Of a stretch of DNA of 64,000 bases, positions 42,793 to 50,366 are shown in pieces (within the stretch, counting starts at the first letter, position 1; the number at the start of each line of letters is the position of its first letter). A program made the translations under genes and the position numbers. The notes under the pieces are model-generated. The model was not told where the DNA came from. It searched no databases and worked only from the letters and a program-made list of their open reading frames with translations. The DNA comes from UBA6055 sp965214085 (GTDB lineage: Bacteria > Chloroflexota > Anaerolineae > Aggregatilineales > Phototrophicaceae): the NCBI GenBank assembly GCA_965214085.1, contig OZ243937.1, positions 2,170,001-2,234,000 on the forward strand, given 5' to 3'.

Positions 42793-43857
42793 ATGCAGAA
42801 ATACATCATCAGACGCGTGGTTCAGGCGATTCCCACACTGCTGGGCATCACGCTGATCGTCTACTTCATCATGCTGCTGGCGCCGGGGGATCCCGTGTCC
42901 CTGCTGGCATTCGACCCCAAGATCAGGCCGGACGAACGCGAGCGACTTGCCAGCCAGCTGGGCGTCAACGACCCCTTCATCCTGCAATACCTGCGTTGGC
43001 TGATCGGCGACGACTGGATGATGGTCGATACCAATTTTGATGGCGAAGCCGATGCCTGGGGCGACAACTATGGCATCCTGCGCGGCGACTTCGGCACTTC
43101 GTTTAAGTTCCGCGGCTCCAACCCGCTAACGCTCATCGGCGAGCGGCTCGGCGCGACCATCGAGCTGAACATTGCCGTGCTGCTGGTTGGTTTGAGCGGC
43201 GGCATCACCATCGGCGTTCTGGCGGCGGTCTATCGCGGGCGTTTCTTCGACAAATTCACGCGCATATTTGCCGTCATCGGCGACTCGGTGCCGGCCTTCT
43301 GGCTTGGATTGCTGGCGATCGTCTTCTTCGGGCTAGTCTTGCCGCGGCTCCTGGAACCCTACGGCATCGGCTCGGGACGCCCGATCTTGCCTATGGGCGG
43401 CCGCTGTCCGCCGGTGCGCGGGGGCTGCCCGCCCATATTCGAGCGAATACACTACTTGATTCTGCCGACCCTGGTGAGCGCCTTGGGGGTGATCGCGGTT
43501 TGGTCGCGGCTGATGCGCGCCTCAATGCTGGAGACGATCAACAGCGACTACATAAGAACGGCGCGCGCCAAAGGTTTGTCCAACCGCAGCATCTGGGTCA
43601 ATCACGGGCTGCGCAACGCCATCTTGCCCTTCACCGTCTTTCTGGGGCCCACCTTTGTTAGCCTTATCGGCGGCTCGGTCATTATCGAGCGGATCTTCAC
43701 CTGGCCCGGCGTGGGCTTGCTGCTGTTGGACGGCCTGGTCAGCCGAGACTACCCAATCATTATGGCGTCGGTTGTGATCGCCTCGGTCTTAACCGTCATT
43801 GGCTATCTCATCTCCGACATCCTCTACGCGCTCTTTGATCCGCGCATTCGATTCTAG
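42793..43857 (+). CDS. ABC transporter permease, DppB/OppB type
   Basis: A 354-residue inner-membrane subunit of the peptide-type importer. The first helix block MQKYIIRRVVQAIPTLLGIT and PGDPVSLLAF are typical. The extracytoplasmic loop after TM1 is extended and contains DTNFDGEAD at 79-87, which resembles a calcium-binding DxNxDGxxD loop. A second loop has the near-duplicate GRCPPVRGGCPP. The ATPase-coupling block RTARAKGLSNRSIW is normal. It precedes the DppC-type gene by 24 bases. Confidence 0.91.
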   Translation: MQKYIIRRVVQAIPTLLGITLIVYFIMLLAPGDPVSLLAFDPKIRPDERERLASQLGVNDPFILQYLRWLIGDDWMMVDTNFDGEADAWGDNYGILRGDFGTSFKFRGSNPLTLIGERLGATIELNIAVLLVGLSGGITIGVLAAVYRGRFFDKFTRIFAVIGDSVPAFWLGLLAIVFFGLVLPRLLEPYGIGSGRPILPMGGRCPPVRGGCPPIFERIHYLILPTLVSALGVIAVWSRLMRASMLETINSDYIRTARAKGLSNRSIWVNHGLRNAILPFTVFLGPTFVSLIGGSVIIERIFTWPGVGLLLLDGLVSRDYPIIMASVVIASVLTVIGYLISDILYALFDPRIRF

Positions 43858-43881
43858 GCAGCATTCGGGAGCAAGCCACAG

Positions 43882-44799
43882 TTGAAGCCCAAGATTCATA
43901 GCGATTCCCTACAGATGGTCATTAGCAAGGAGGGACTCAGACCGTCGCAAAGCTTGTGGAGCCGCGCGATGATTCGTCTGCGGCGGGACCGCCCTACCCT
44001 GGCCGCGATGGTCATGATCATGATTTTGGCGAGCTTGGCATTGTTGGCGCCAATCATCGGCGAGCTGCTGGGCGTGGATCCTTACGCCCAGGATTTGCGC
44101 AAGAAATATCTTGAAGTCGGCGCGCCCGGTCACCCGCTGGGCACTGACGAGTTGGGGCGCGATCACATGAGCCGCCTGCTGTATGGCGGGCAGATTTCGC
44201 TGGGCATCGCATTCGCCGCGGCCATCTTGTCGCTTTGCATCGGGGTCGCGGTTGGGGCCTTTGCCGGGTTCTATGGCGGGCTGGTCGACGACTTCATACT
44301 TTGGTTTATTACTACACTCAACTCAATCCCCGGCCTCTTCCTGCTTATCATCATCACCGCCGTACTATCGCCCAGCCCGCCGACCATGGTGCTGGTTTTC
44401 GCCATCATCGGCTGGACGGGGACGACCCGGCTGGTGCGCGCCGAAACCTACGCTTTGAAGCAGCGCGAGTACGTCATTGCCGCGCGGGCCATGGGCGCTT
44501 CCAACTTGCGCCTGATGTTCGTGCATATCGTGCCGAATATCTTTTCGCTGCTGATCATTGGCCTGTCACAGGCGATGGTCGGCCTGATATTGACGGAATC
44601 GGCCTTGAGCTTCATCGGCTTCGGCATACAGGCGCCGACGCCAACCTGGGGCAATATGCTCAACAACGCGCTAGATTATATGCGGCGCGCGCCACATCTG
44701 ATGATACTGCCGGGGCTGCTAATCAGCGTGACCGTCTTCTGCATCTATCTCATCGGCGACGGCCTGCGCGATGCCTTCGACCCCAAGATCGCCGATTAG
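43882..44799 (+). CDS. ABC transporter permease, DppC/OppC type
   Basis: A 305-residue second membrane subunit of the peptide-type importer. The start is a TTG at 43882 with GGGAG about ten bases upstream; an ATG at 43915 is possible. OppC N-terminal domain, HPLGTDELGRDHMSRLLYGG and the coupling motif IAARAMGASNLRLMF are present. No DppD/DppF ATPase genes follow: the stop is 18 bases from repeat element A5, after which comes rpsT. Confidence 0.9.
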   Translation: MKPKIHSDSLQMVISKEGLRPSQSLWSRAMIRLRRDRPTLAAMVMIMILASLALLAPIIGELLGVDPYAQDLRKKYLEVGAPGHPLGTDELGRDHMSRLLYGGQISLGIAFAAAILSLCIGVAVGAFAGFYGGLVDDFILWFITTLNSIPGLFLLIIITAVLSPSPPTMVLVFAIIGWTGTTRLVRAETYALKQREYVIAARAMGASNLRLMFVHIVPNIFSLLIIGLSQAMVGLILTESALSFIGFGIQAPTPTWGNMLNNALDYMRRAPHLMILPGLLISVTVFCIYLIGDGLRDAFDPKIAD

Positions 44800-44817
44800 C
44801 AATGGCTGCAGCACAAG

Positions 44818-45209
44818 CAGGGCAATCGCATAAAATATTTTCACCACAGAGGCACAGAGTTTATGTTTTTCAGGGCAGAACTCCTCTAGTATCGACATAC
44901 TAATGGCTGAAAATGCTTCTCACAGGGTTCAAAATTAAAGTGCAATTTCACAATTTCTATAATTGATAAACTAATCTCTGTGCTCTCAGTAAAACCAGGA
45001 AAGTCATGCGAAGGAGCGCGCCGTGTAGGGGCGACCAATCTGGTCGCCCGCTTCCGTTGCAACTTGTGGTTTCGGGCTGTCGCCCCTACGAATTGTTGCT
45101 CTGGTGAAATTGCATTACTTTATTGACTTTAATTCTGTGTCTCTGTGGTTAAATTTTAGTTCGTATAATGTTCATTGATTAGCAGATTCATTTTGATGCG
45201 TTTGCCCTG
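44818..45209. repeat. Family A inverted-repeat element A5
   Basis: A 392-bp element with ends CAGGGCAATCGCATAAAAT and, inverted, CAGGGCAAACGCATCAAAA. Flanks GCAGCACAAG and GCAACACGTG match at seven of ten, perhaps a worn target duplication. Internally it is collinear with A1, including GTAGGGGCGACC...GTCGCCCCTAC at about 45026-45090. It separates the peptide permease gene from the rpsT promoter. Confidence 0.82.
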
Positions 45210-45228
45210 GCAACACGTGGACGCACAC

Positions 45229-45257
45229 TGGACAGGGCCCGCGTGCTATGCTATCAT
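45229..45257 (+). promoter_or_regulatory. Sigma-70-like promoter for rpsT
   Basis: TGGACA (45229-45234) and TATCAT (45252-45257) are separated by 17 bases and lie about 95 bases before the rpsT start, just past element A5. Confidence 0.65.
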
Positions 45258-45321
45258 GCGCGTTTGATTACTCGGCAGAACCTGGTCTTGGGACCTTAGG
45301 ACTTGATCGGAAAGGAAGAGC

Positions 45322-45338
45322 GGGAAGCCGGCCTTCCC
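45322..45338 (+). promoter_or_regulatory. Leader hairpin before rpsT
   Basis: GGGAAG-CCGGC-CTTCCC lies between an AAGGAAG Shine-Dalgarno-like sequence (45312-45318) and the ATG at 45352. No closer ribosome-binding site is visible, so the hairpin may bring the site into range or serve S20 self-regulation. Confidence 0.45.
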
Positions 45339-45351
45339 CTTAACAGCAACT

Positions 45352-45618
45352 ATGGCAAATCATAAGTCAGCCCTAAAGCGCATTCGCCAGAACGAGAAAC
45401 GGCGTATCCACAATCGCACCTATCGCAATCGCGCGCGTACCTTGGTGAAGAAAGCCCGCAGCGCCATCGACAGCGGCGACCTCAACGAAGCCCGCGAAGC
45501 AACGTTGAAGGCGGTAAGCGATCTTGACAAGCTGGCCCGACGTGGCGTGGTGCACAAGCGCAACGCGGCCCGGCGCAAAAGCCGCTTGATGAAGCAACTG
45601 GCTGCGCTGGATAGTTAA
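45352..45618 (+). CDS. rpsT: 30S ribosomal protein S20
   Basis: An 88-residue, highly basic protein that binds 16S rRNA during 30S assembly. MANHKSALKRIRQNEKRRIH is the classical S20 N-terminus, followed by helices ending KRNAARRKSRLMKQLAAL. Length and composition are normal. It is a single-gene unit with its own promoter and a structured leader. Confidence 0.97.
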   Translation: MANHKSALKRIRQNEKRRIHNRTYRNRARTLVKKARSAIDSGDLNEAREATLKAVSDLDKLARRGVVHKRNAARRKSRLMKQLAALDS

Positions 45619-45668
45619 GACCGCCAACGCCGGACCGGTAGCCAAAGCGCAGACCCTTGTAGTACAAC

Positions 45669-46919
45669 TTATATCGATTCGATCAGATTCAGCAGTCGCT
45701 GTATTTCTTCGCGGGTATTGTATTGCCCGATGCCGATGCGCACCATGCCTTGCGGTCGGTTTAAGCGGCGCATGATCTCCACGGCGTAGTAGTCGCCGCT
45801 CCAGACATAGACCTGCTTAGCCGCCAAGATCGACGCGATTTCGTCGGGCGAATTGCCGTCCTTCACCATGGCCACGGTGGGTACGCGCAAGCCCATGCGC
45901 TCCGGCTCAACGATGCCGGCGATTGTTACGCCGCGGATCGAGCTCAGTCCGTCAATCAATTCCGCAACCAATTCGCGTTCATAGTCCTGAACCGCCACGA
46001 CAGCGCGTTTCATGTTCAGGCGCGCGCCCTGGTACTGCGGCAAATCGGCTTCACCGTATTCCAGCCCAATCTGCTCCCAATAGTCCAGGCAGGCGCGCAA
46101 GCCATTCCAGGTTTCGTAGCTGGGCGTGCCGTTCTCCCAGCGGTAGGGCGCGATGTCTTTGGCAGGACGAACTTTATAGGCGGGCAGCGAATTAAGCAAG
46201 TCTTCCCGCCCCCACATGACGCCCAGATGCGGTCCGTAGAATTTATATGAGGAACAGAGCAGAAAGTCACAGCCGATCTCCTGCACATCGATGGGCACAT
46301 GCGGCGCGCTCTGCACGGCGTCCACCACATGCCAGGCGCCAACCGCCTGTGCCATGCCGGCGATCTGCGCGACCGGGTTGATGGTGCCCACGGCGTTGGA
46401 AGCGTGTACGGTGGCGACCACTTTGGTGCGGGCTGAGAGCGCCTCCTCAAATGACCCCATGTCGAGCGTGCAATCGGCGGCGTTAATGTCCACCCATTTC
46501 ACGGTTAGACCGTGGTCGCGCGCGATAAGCGTCCAGGGGCTGACGTTGGCGTCATGGTCCATGCGCGTTACCACTACTTCGTCGCCGGGGGACAGCAGCG
46601 ACGCCAAGGCACGACTCAGGTTGAAGTTGAGCGTGGTCATATTGGGGCCGATGACGATTTCTTTTGCGCTGGGCGCGTTGAGGAATTCCGCCATGCGCTG
46701 CCGCGTCCGCTGGACCATTTCGTCATTGCGTTGACTGGTTGCGAAGGGGCCGCCCGAGTTGGCGTTCATGGTCATGTAATACTGCGTAACCGCCTCCATC
46801 ACAGTGCGTGGCACTTGTGTACCGGCGGGATTGTCCAGGAAGATCGGCAGGCTGCCATCATCCGCTGGAACGCTCAAAGAAGGGAAGTGCGGACGAATCG
46901 CCTCGGCTCGGAAGCTCAT
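45669..46919 (-). CDS. Class V aminotransferase, cysteine-desulfurase-like without the catalytic Cys
   Basis: A 416-residue PLP enzyme of the TIGR01976-type cysteine desulfurase-like group. It has GPNMTTLNFNLSRAL at the N-terminal PLP site, VVDAVQSAPH with the pyridine-binding Asp200, and Lys226 in CSSYKFYGPHLG. Where SufS/NifS carry the catalytic Cys loop, it reads VWSGDYYAVEIM, with no Cys, so sulfur transfer is unlikely. It may be an aminotransferase or lyase on another amino acid. No suf genes are adjacent. Confidence 0.85.
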   Translation of the reverse strand: MSFRAEAIRPHFPSLSVPADDGSLPIFLDNPAGTQVPRTVMEAVTQYYMTMNANSGGPFATSQRNDEMVQRTRQRMAEFLNAPSAKEIVIGPNMTTLNFNLSRALASLLSPGDEVVVTRMDHDANVSPWTLIARDHGLTVKWVDINAADCTLDMGSFEEALSARTKVVATVHASNAVGTINPVAQIAGMAQAVGAWHVVDAVQSAPHVPIDVQEIGCDFLLCSSYKFYGPHLGVMWGREDLLNSLPAYKVRPAKDIAPYRWENGTPSYETWNGLRACLDYWEQIGLEYGEADLPQYQGARLNMKRAVVAVQDYERELVAELIDGLSSIRGVTIAGIVEPERMGLRVPTVAMVKDGNSPDEIASILAAKQVYVWSGDYYAVEIMRRLNRPQGMVRIGIGQYNTREEIQRLLNLIESI

Positions 46920-47043
46920 AATCTTGTCCTTGCTGCAGCTGGCTGAGTAGGGTACAGCCAGTATGCACTACAATGCCAGCTTGGTGGAATAGGCACTTGT
47001 GTTATCAATTCCGCGGATCTGAGACCGGCGCGCAAGCCTCCCG

Positions 47044-47811
47044 CTAATGCTGCCGCTGCGTATCTTCGATACAAGCTCGGACTTGTTTCGCCAGGCGCAA
47101 GAAATCCGGCTGATAGATCATATCAGCGGAGCGCGGGCGCGGCAGATTAACGGCGATATCGGCGAGCAGCGTGCCCGGACGCCGAGACAGCACAATGACG
47201 CGGTCGGCGAGCAGCACGGCTTCGTTAATATCGTGTGTCACCAGCACAATCGTCTGCCGCGAGCTCCCGCGCAGCCGCAGCAATTCCAGGCTGAGTCTTT
47301 CGCGGGTCAGGGCGTCCAAAGCGCCAAAGGGTTCGTCCAGCAGCCAAACGCGTGGCTGTTGCAAGATAACACGCCCGAGCGCGACGCGCTGCGCCATGCC
47401 GCCGGAAAGCTCGGCCGGATAAGCGAGCTCGAAGCCTTCCAGGTTGAGCTGCGACAACAATTCGCGCACAGTTTGATAGCGTTTCGCTCTTGTCACACCG
47501 GCGAGTTCAAGGGGCAAGGCGATGTTGTCCAGCACGGTGCGCCAGGGCATCAGATTGGTATCCTGGAACATGATGGCGATGTGAGGCAGCGGACGGTCGA
47601 TCAGATCATCGCCGCAATAGGCCGCTCCGGCCGTGGGCGGCAGCAGACCCGCCAGCACGCGAATCAGCGTACTCTTGCCACAGCCGCTAGGACCTACCAG
47701 GCAAACGAATTCCTCTTCCGCTACCTCAAATGAGATCGGTCCCAGCGCCGGCAGTGGGGCGCCGGCAGGCCCGGCATAGCTGACTTCGACCTGTCGCAGG
47801 CTCAGTCTCAC
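47044..47811 (-). CDS. ABC transporter ATP-binding protein of the riboflavin-type importer
   Basis: A 255-residue ATPase of the nitrate/sulfonate/thiamine-precursor family. Walker A is GPSGCGKST, signature LSGGMAQRVALGR, Walker B WLLDEPFGALD and switch His in LVTHDINEA. It overlaps the receptor gene stop by four bases and is the last gene of the operon led by the FMN riboswitch. It should power the permease at 48967-49794. Confidence 0.92.
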   Translation of the reverse strand: MRLSLRQVEVSYAGPAGAPLPALGPISFEVAEEEFVCLVGPSGCGKSTLIRVLAGLLPPTAGAAYCGDDLIDRPLPHIAIMFQDTNLMPWRTVLDNIALPLELAGVTRAKRYQTVRELLSQLNLEGFELAYPAELSGGMAQRVALGRVILQQPRVWLLDEPFGALDALTRERLSLELLRLRGSSRQTIVLVTHDINEAVLLADRVIVLSRRPGTLLADIAVNLPRPRSADMIYQPDFLRLAKQVRACIEDTQRQH

Positions 47812-48941
47812 TCGCCGCTATCCAAGACAAATTCATTGCTGAAGGCATCCGACAGATCACCGAGGTCGTCGCCTAGAAAGTCCATCAGCGCCAAAGTATC
47901 ACGCATGGCTTCCCAGGAGGCCAGGTCACTGAGGCCGAGCTGATCGGCATCCCAAAGCGCGATGGTGTTGAGCAAGATTTGGAATTGTGTCAAGACGCCG
48001 GCATCGACCCGCGTCGTCAGTGGCTGCAGCATCTCGGCGCGGCTCACGGCGACTTCCGCTCGGTCCGGATTCGAGGCGAGAAACTCGGCTTGTCTCGCGG
48101 CAGCCGCCTCTAATTCCGCCACCAGCGACTCGTCGCTCGGCAGCGTGTCCACGTGTTTCAAGCTGGCCAAATAGGCGCTCGCCGGATTGTTAATCGCGGA
48201 CTGGAGAGACGCCTTAAAGGCAGACGCCATACGCGCGGCGCTTTCGGGCGCGGCGTCCAGCAGGCTGCGGCTGACTATCAATCCGTTGGAGACGAGGTCA
48301 ACCTGAGAGGCGACGGTGACAACTTCAACGTCCGAAATTTCGCCACAATCGCCGGCTGCGGCCAAGTTGCGGATTTGCAGCGGCTCATTATTGGCGTAGA
48401 CCACGGCGGCGTCGACCGCGCCCAGGCAAAGGACTTCTGCTGCATTGAAGCCGATTTCCTTGACTTCAACATCTGTTTCGGTCAGTCCGGCGCTGATCAG
48501 CAAGGTCGTCAGCCCGCTATAGCTCGCGCCGAAGCGCCCCGGGATGCCCACCTGCAAGCCACGCAGCTGCTCCAATTCGCTCAAATCCAGGGCGTCTGAA
48601 TGGACCAGAGCCACGGGATATTGCTGAAACCACTCGAAGATATAGGTCACGTCCCGCCCGCGTGAGCGCGCCAGAATCACCTGTTCGCCGCTGACGATGC
48701 CAAAGTTGGCCTGGCCGACCGCGACGAGATCGAGTACTTCCGGCTCTTGCAGATGCTCCAGCGTTACATCAAAGCCAGCATCAGCGAAGAAGCCTTCTTC
48801 AATGCCGACATAGAAGGGGGCGAATTGCACATTGGGAACGAATGTCAGCAAGATGCGCTCTTCGACGAGCGGAGCCTGAGCGCTGGATATCGCGGCGCTC
48901 AACATGCTAAAGAGCGCGATGATGCGTATGAGGTTCAACAT
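47808..48941 (-). CDS. ribY: Substrate-binding protein, NMT1/THI5-like, probable riboflavin receptor (RibY type)
   Basis: A 377-residue exported receptor. The start at 48941 has GAGGAGAACT just upstream and gives a signal peptide MLNLIRIIALFSMLSAAISS ending at AQA. The NMT1-like core reads FVPNVQFAPFYVGIEEGFF, FDVTLEHLQEP and GIVSGEQVILARSRG. Related receptors bind thiamine precursors or sulfonates, but the FMN riboswitch ahead of the operon points to riboflavin or a flavin precursor, as in the RibXY systems predicted in Chloroflexi. Confidence 0.82.
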   Translation of the reverse strand: MLNLIRIIALFSMLSAAISSAQAPLVEERILLTFVPNVQFAPFYVGIEEGFFADAGFDVTLEHLQEPEVLDLVAVGQANFGIVSGEQVILARSRGRDVTYIFEWFQQYPVALVHSDALDLSELEQLRGLQVGIPGRFGASYSGLTTLLISAGLTETDVEVKEIGFNAAEVLCLGAVDAAVVYANNEPLQIRNLAAAGDCGEISDVEVVTVASQVDLVSNGLIVSRSLLDAAPESAARMASAFKASLQSAINNPASAYLASLKHVDTLPSDESLVAELEAAAARQAEFLASNPDRAEVAVSRAEMLQPLTTRVDAGVLTQFQILLNTIALWDADQLGLSDLASWEAMRDTLALMDFLGDDLGDLSDAFSNEFVLDSGE

Positions 48942-48966
48942 AGTTCTCCTCGCTAGTATGGATAGA

Positions 48967-49794
48967 TTAAGCGGAACGGCGCTGCCAATCCAACAGACGC
49001 CATTCGACAAGAGCAACCAGGCTATACAAACTCAGCGCGATGGCTGTCATGGTAAAGACTGTGACGTATACCAGGGGCGTGTCGTATTGGCTGCGCGCCG
49101 AAATGACGAGCACGCCCAAGCCGCTGCCCGAGCCCACGAATTCGCCCACAACCGCGCCAATGACCGCCAAGGTTGTGCTGGTCTTTAAGCCGGCCAATAT
49201 CACCGGCAGCGCCGAGGGCAATTCCAGTTTGCGGAAGATCTGCCAGCGCCCGGCGTTCAGCGAAAGCATTAGATCGCGCAGCCTGGGCGAGACGCCGCGG
49301 ATGCCGACGATGATATTAACCAAAGTGGGAAAAAAAACGATCACGGCCGTGGTGACGACTTTGCTGCTGGGCCCCGTCCCGAAGATGATGATAAGCAGCG
49401 GCGCGTAAGCCACAATCGGCGTCGACTGGAAGGCGACAATGATGGGCGAGAGGATGTATTCCAGCAGTGGCGCTTTGGCGATGGCATAGCCGAGTGCCAG
49501 CCCGATTGATACGCCCAAGAGCAAGCCCCATATCATTTCGCCCAGGGTCGTGGAAGTGTGCTTTGCCAGTGTGCCATCAGCCAGGGCGGCGGCCAGGGAA
49601 TCCAGAACGTCAGCCGGCGGGGGTATGATTATGCGCGAAACCAGCCGCCAGTCAGTAATCCAATGCCAAATCAGCATGAGAACGAGTACCGTGGCCAGGG
49701 GCGACAGACGCCGCAAAATAGCGCCATAAGCGATGACTCGTGATTTCCCAGGCTGGGCAAATGGGCTCATTTCACTCTCGGCCATATCGCTCAT
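48967..49794 (-). CDS. ribX: ABC transporter permease, probable riboflavin importer (RibX type)
   Basis: A 275-residue SsuC/ThiX-like membrane subunit with about six helices and the coupling loop LMLSLNAGRWQIFRKLELPS. GLLLGVSIGLALGYAIA and the FQSTPIVAYAPLLIIIFGTG block are typical. The start is taken at 49794 (MSDMAESEM); further Met codons at 49785 and 49770 are possible. It is the first gene after the FMN riboswitch, about 100 bases downstream of it. Confidence 0.83.
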   Translation of the reverse strand: MSDMAESEMSPFAQPGKSRVIAYGAILRRLSPLATVLVLMLIWHWITDWRLVSRIIIPPPADVLDSLAAALADGTLAKHTSTTLGEMIWGLLLGVSIGLALGYAIAKAPLLEYILSPIIVAFQSTPIVAYAPLLIIIFGTGPSSKVVTTAVIVFFPTLVNIIVGIRGVSPRLRDLMLSLNAGRWQIFRKLELPSALPVILAGLKTSTTLAVIGAVVGEFVGSGSGLGVLVISARSQYDTPLVYVTVFTMTAIALSLYSLVALVEWRLLDWQRRSA

Positions 49795-49897
49795 CCCGAG
49801 GCGCAAATTTAGGGAAGGGCGATACGCGAGGGAGCCGCCTGAGAACAAGCAGCCAAGACGCATATTTCACCAGGCAAGCCGCCAGAAGCAGCCTGCG

Positions 49898-50050
49898 CCC
49901 TTCTCCCATCCGGACTATCACCGTCGGCTCCGGAATCTCACCGGAATCCACCTGGGCAGCTCACCTTAGCTGGCGCTGCCCAGGGTCACGGGCTTGGCAT
50001 GAAATCTCATGCATCACCGCCGGTAGGGACTTCCACCCTGCCCCGAAGGT
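49898..50050 (-). promoter_or_regulatory. FMN riboswitch (RFN element)
   Basis: On the minus strand the RFN consensus is read in order: CTTCGGGGCAGGGTGGAAG, TCCCTACCGGCGGTGAT, a variable hairpin, AGCCCGTGACC, a variable GGGCAGC/GCTGCCC arm, GGTGGATTCCGGTGAGA, CCGACGGTGATAGTCCGG and ATGGGAGAAGG. All conserved core stretches that contact FMN are recognisable. It should reduce expression of the downstream importer when FMN is plentiful. I could not identify a terminator hairpin with a T-run before the gene, so control may be translational. Confidence 0.93.
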
Positions 50051-50121
50051 TGGTTGAACTGTATTTCAGTAGCGAGTATAGCAGAATTGGCGTCGTATTC
50101 AATCTAAGCCGGGGCGGCGGC

Positions 50122-50366
50122 AGAACAATCGCATCAAAATAATTTAACCACAGAGGGCACAGAGGGCACAGAGATTAATGTCTATTTTTGGCGACTGACA
50201 AATCGATCTGGAAAATGTAGGGGCGATTCTGTGCCGCCCGTAGACACAGCGGGTCAATCGTCCGCAAATTGAAGGTCGTATGTCTCGGGCGACATACAAT
50301 ATCGCCCATACATTTTGTAGTTTTTCGCAGCGAACGACGCATAATCATTTTAATGCGAGTGCCTTG
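50122..50366. repeat. Family A element A6 inserted in the 3' end of the histidine kinase gene
   Basis: A 245-bp element with left end CAGAACAATCGCATCAAAA and right end TTTTAATGCGAGTGCCTTG. It is flanked by GGGGCGGCGG (50112-50121) and GGGGCGGCAG (50367-50376), a 9-of-10 target duplication. The kinase stop codon lies inside the right terminus. Internal blocks match A3 and A4. Confidence 0.88.

Noticed and set aside
1530..50180. CACAGAG-rich repeats as CRISPR repeats
   Set aside because: The words are short, unevenly spaced and lie within inverted-repeat elements; there are no uniform repeats with unique spacers and no cas genes.
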